Source: Gryganskiella cystojenkinii (taxonomy: Eukaryota > Mortierellomycota > Mortierellomycetes > Mortierellales > Mortierellaceae). Taken from it: 32,670 nt of DNA. Below, in pieces: positions 30,729-32,670 of the stretch. A program made the position numbers and the translations under genes. The notes beneath the pieces are model-generated. The model was given only the letters and a program-made list of their open reading frames with translations, did not search any database and was not told the DNA's origin. The stretch lies in the NCBI GenBank assembly GCA_015852425.1, contig JAAAIG010000319.1, positions 6,227-38,896 of the forward strand. The letters are read 5' to 3'. Numbering within the stretch: position 1 is the first letter of the stretch; every line of letters starts with the position of its first letter.

Positions 30729-32670
30729 TCACGCGAAGAGAATAAAGGGACTGCAGAGTGTGGTTTTTTTTACTTGAAGCGAGGCAAGCTATATGATCAT
30801 AAAAGAGAGGAGGGGTATGATGAGTATTGTGGTTTATCTGGTTAGAGGTGACAACAAAAGTGCACCACCGTGGGGATAAAACAGCATTAATGCGCACCAA
30901 GTTTAAAATAACGGGAACGCCAAGAAGAGGAAGACGAAGACGAAGAAGAAGAAGAAAAGGATGATATCGAGTCTATGAAGAGGATTGTGTCGAGTCGATA
31001 AAAGAGGAAGTAGTAAAGTGAAAAGAGGGAAGAAGTAGAAAAGAGAATGAATGAATGAATTGAATGAAGAAAAAAAGTAAATGTGCGGGAAGAAAAGTAA
31101 AGCTGCACCCCCTCTTTTTTTGGGTGTTCCAATGGTCCAAGGTTTCCTGTTTTTTCCTGTTATTGCAGGATAAACAAAGCTCTGTTCCTTCAGCTCGTTC
31201 GTATCTCTCTATTCCTGACTCTTGCTGGTCTTTTCCTCTTTGCTTGTTGCTGTCGTGTGGCTCTTTGTTCTCTCTCTTTCAATGTTCTTTTTCTCCCTTT
31301 TGAACCGCTCAACGCACTCGTCTCTTCTCCCTTTTGCTTGTCGCTTTGCTGTTTTTGAAAACGGAGAAAAAGGGCACAAACACCAAAAAAAGAGAGGGGC
31401 TCAAGGTTCGACCGGAGGAAAAAAAACTGAACTCGAGAATGAGACACGACTCATGCAATTCCTCTTGTTCATTTGTCGTGGTATATAGACTACTCTCATT
31501 CACACTCATTGAGCAGTGTTGTCGTTGTCTTGGTACCGTTGCTGCTGCTGTTGTTGTTGTTGTTGTTCCATGGTGTTGCTACTAAAGAAGTTCGTGCTTC
31601 TCCTTTGGCGCGTTTCTGTTCCTTATCCTTTTTCTTTTCCTCGCGTCTATTCTCGTGAAACGAGAGCGAGCAAAGGTCCAGTCCTGTCCTGCGTAGGGTT
31701 ATCCCTTTAGTCCATGGCAACAACATCACCCATCATACCTTGACAGACAGGAGAGCTTGCTTGTTGAGAAAAAAGGGTCGCGGAAGGGAATGCAGGAGCA
31801 GAGAGAAAGAGGGAGATATGAAAGCGAGATTGCAGAAAAGGATGAGGGGCAAAGAAAAAAGTACGAAAGCACGAAAAGAAAAAAGAGTGGGAAAACAAAA
31901 CAGTAGAGAAACAAATGGACTGAAAAGATGAAAAAACACTGCATCGTCGTCTTTTAAACTGTTCTCGAACCTGGCCCTCCTCGACTACCTTCCATGAGAT
32001 ACCTCCTTTGTTGCATGATCTTTGGACCTTGTCTCTCTGCTGATGTGATCCGTTCTCCTAATCATCCAAATCCATCCAATCTGCGTACGCGTGCAGCCAG
32101 AGACTCATCTCATGGCTGATTGGTCTGGTCGCTCCTTTAGTCGTCGTCCTCCGCTCGAAAAAAATCGTCATTATCATCATCATAGAAACCAGTTCCTCTC
32201 TTACACCTATAGTTTTTCCCATCGGCGATGTAGATTCATGGACAGAAAAAAAAGGGTATCGATTTCAATTTCTCGCTAATAACATTGTTCCTCCCTCCGA
32301 GACATTTAGACATTTGACGCCCAATGCTGGTTGTGCCCAGGCTGACAGACTGACGGGCTTTTTTTTCCTGACAGACACAGCTAACCGTTGCGGTGAACCC
32401 TGAGTCCCCATTTTTTCATTTTTTTTCCAGCGCGGATGAGCTAATCTACATAGTGAAAAAAATGGTCATGTTTTTGGAAGCGCGCTACACTTTAATTGAT
32501 TTTTTGGGGACTCGGTTCTCTTCTGGTTATTTCTTTTGGTTTACTTTTTGTCGTTGTCCTTTTTGCGCTGCTGCTGCTTCTCTTGATCAACAATCTGTCT
32601 TGGTGTCCAGTGCTGGCTGAGGCCTGTCTAATTTTGCATGAATCGCCGAAGCATCAGCTTTTTTTTTTTT
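30729..32670. other. Tricalbin upstream region and right-hand spacer, no gene identified
   Basis: 1.9 kb with no supportable gene. It contains a GAA/GAC-rich stretch (30911-30960), (AATG)n near 31046-31060, a GCT/GTT trinucleotide run (31538-31567), and long A/G- or C/T-rich strands. The part near 30729-31100 is A/G-rich on the plus strand, so C/T-rich on the tricalbin strand, as expected for that gene's leader. Open frames here (60-88 aa) are low complexity. A gene starting beyond the right edge could have its promoter here. Confidence 0.5.
31538..31567. repeat. Trinucleotide microsatellite (GCT/GTT)n
   Basis: GTT-GCT-GCT-GCT followed by GTT repeated six times. Simple repeat, non-coding by context. 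Confidence 0.85.

Noticed and set aside
1..32670. tRNA, rRNA, transposon terminal repeats or reverse transcriptase/transposase
   Set aside because: I looked for tRNA B-box patterns, long terminal or inverted repeats and transposase or reverse transcriptase motifs on both strands and saw none that hold up. Fast or divergent elements cannot be excluded by eye.

Overview
This is nuclear DNA from a filamentous fungus. The genes carry short spliceosomal introns (GT..AG, mostly 95-150 nt, a few of 350-500 nt). Leaders are pyrimidine-rich, 3' ends carry AATAAA-type signals, and gene-poor stretches hold many poly-A/T and GAA/GTT microsatellites. A NACHT protein that joins pentapeptide repeats to WD40 repeats of very high internal identity, near a bacterial-type glutamate/dicarboxylate symporter, points to an early-diverging fungus, most likely Mortierellaceae (Mortierella/Linnemannia type). 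That assignment rests on recalled family resemblance, not on a search.

Layout. 1-597 (-): 5' part of an unidentified low-complexity protein running off the left edge. 862-1365 (-): three-exon cytochrome b5-like heme-binding (MAPR/Dap1-like) protein. 2155-3954 (+): four-exon mitochondrial carrier of the YMC1/YMC2 type with a 21-nt exon and an Ala-rich insertion. 4715-5680 and 6072-6909 (+): tandem acyl-CoA-binding protein genes that share an 8-nt micro-exon; the first is canonical, the second diverged. About 7.1-8.8 kb: no intact gene, but minus-strand coding-like debris and an orphan TATA box. 9019-14385 (-): a 1788-residue NLR-type protein. About 14.4-20.2 kb: almost 6 kb with only coding-like fragments. 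20250-21959 (+): dicarboxylate/amino acid:cation symporter. 22368-25206 (+): seven-exon translation initiation factor eIF2B epsilon. 25478-30728 (-): six-exon tricalbin with an SMP domain and six C2-like domains, convergent with eIF2B epsilon. 30.7-32.7 kb: upstream sequence with no gene I can support.

How it fits together. The two flanks are ordinary housekeeping sequence with an incidental lipid/membrane theme: acyl-CoA binding, mitochondrial transport, MAPR, and a tricalbin for ER-plasma membrane lipid contacts. The 13-kb centre looks accessory: one NLR whose sensor repeats are being homogenised and diversified, surrounded by decayed fragments. The NLR is the closest thing here to an unusual system. 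It resembles the Podospora HET-D/HET-E class of fungal allorecognition or immune receptors, but with armadillo-like helices instead of a recognised effector domain at its N terminus. All exon coordinates were worked out by hand from splice signals and reading-frame continuity and need transcript support.
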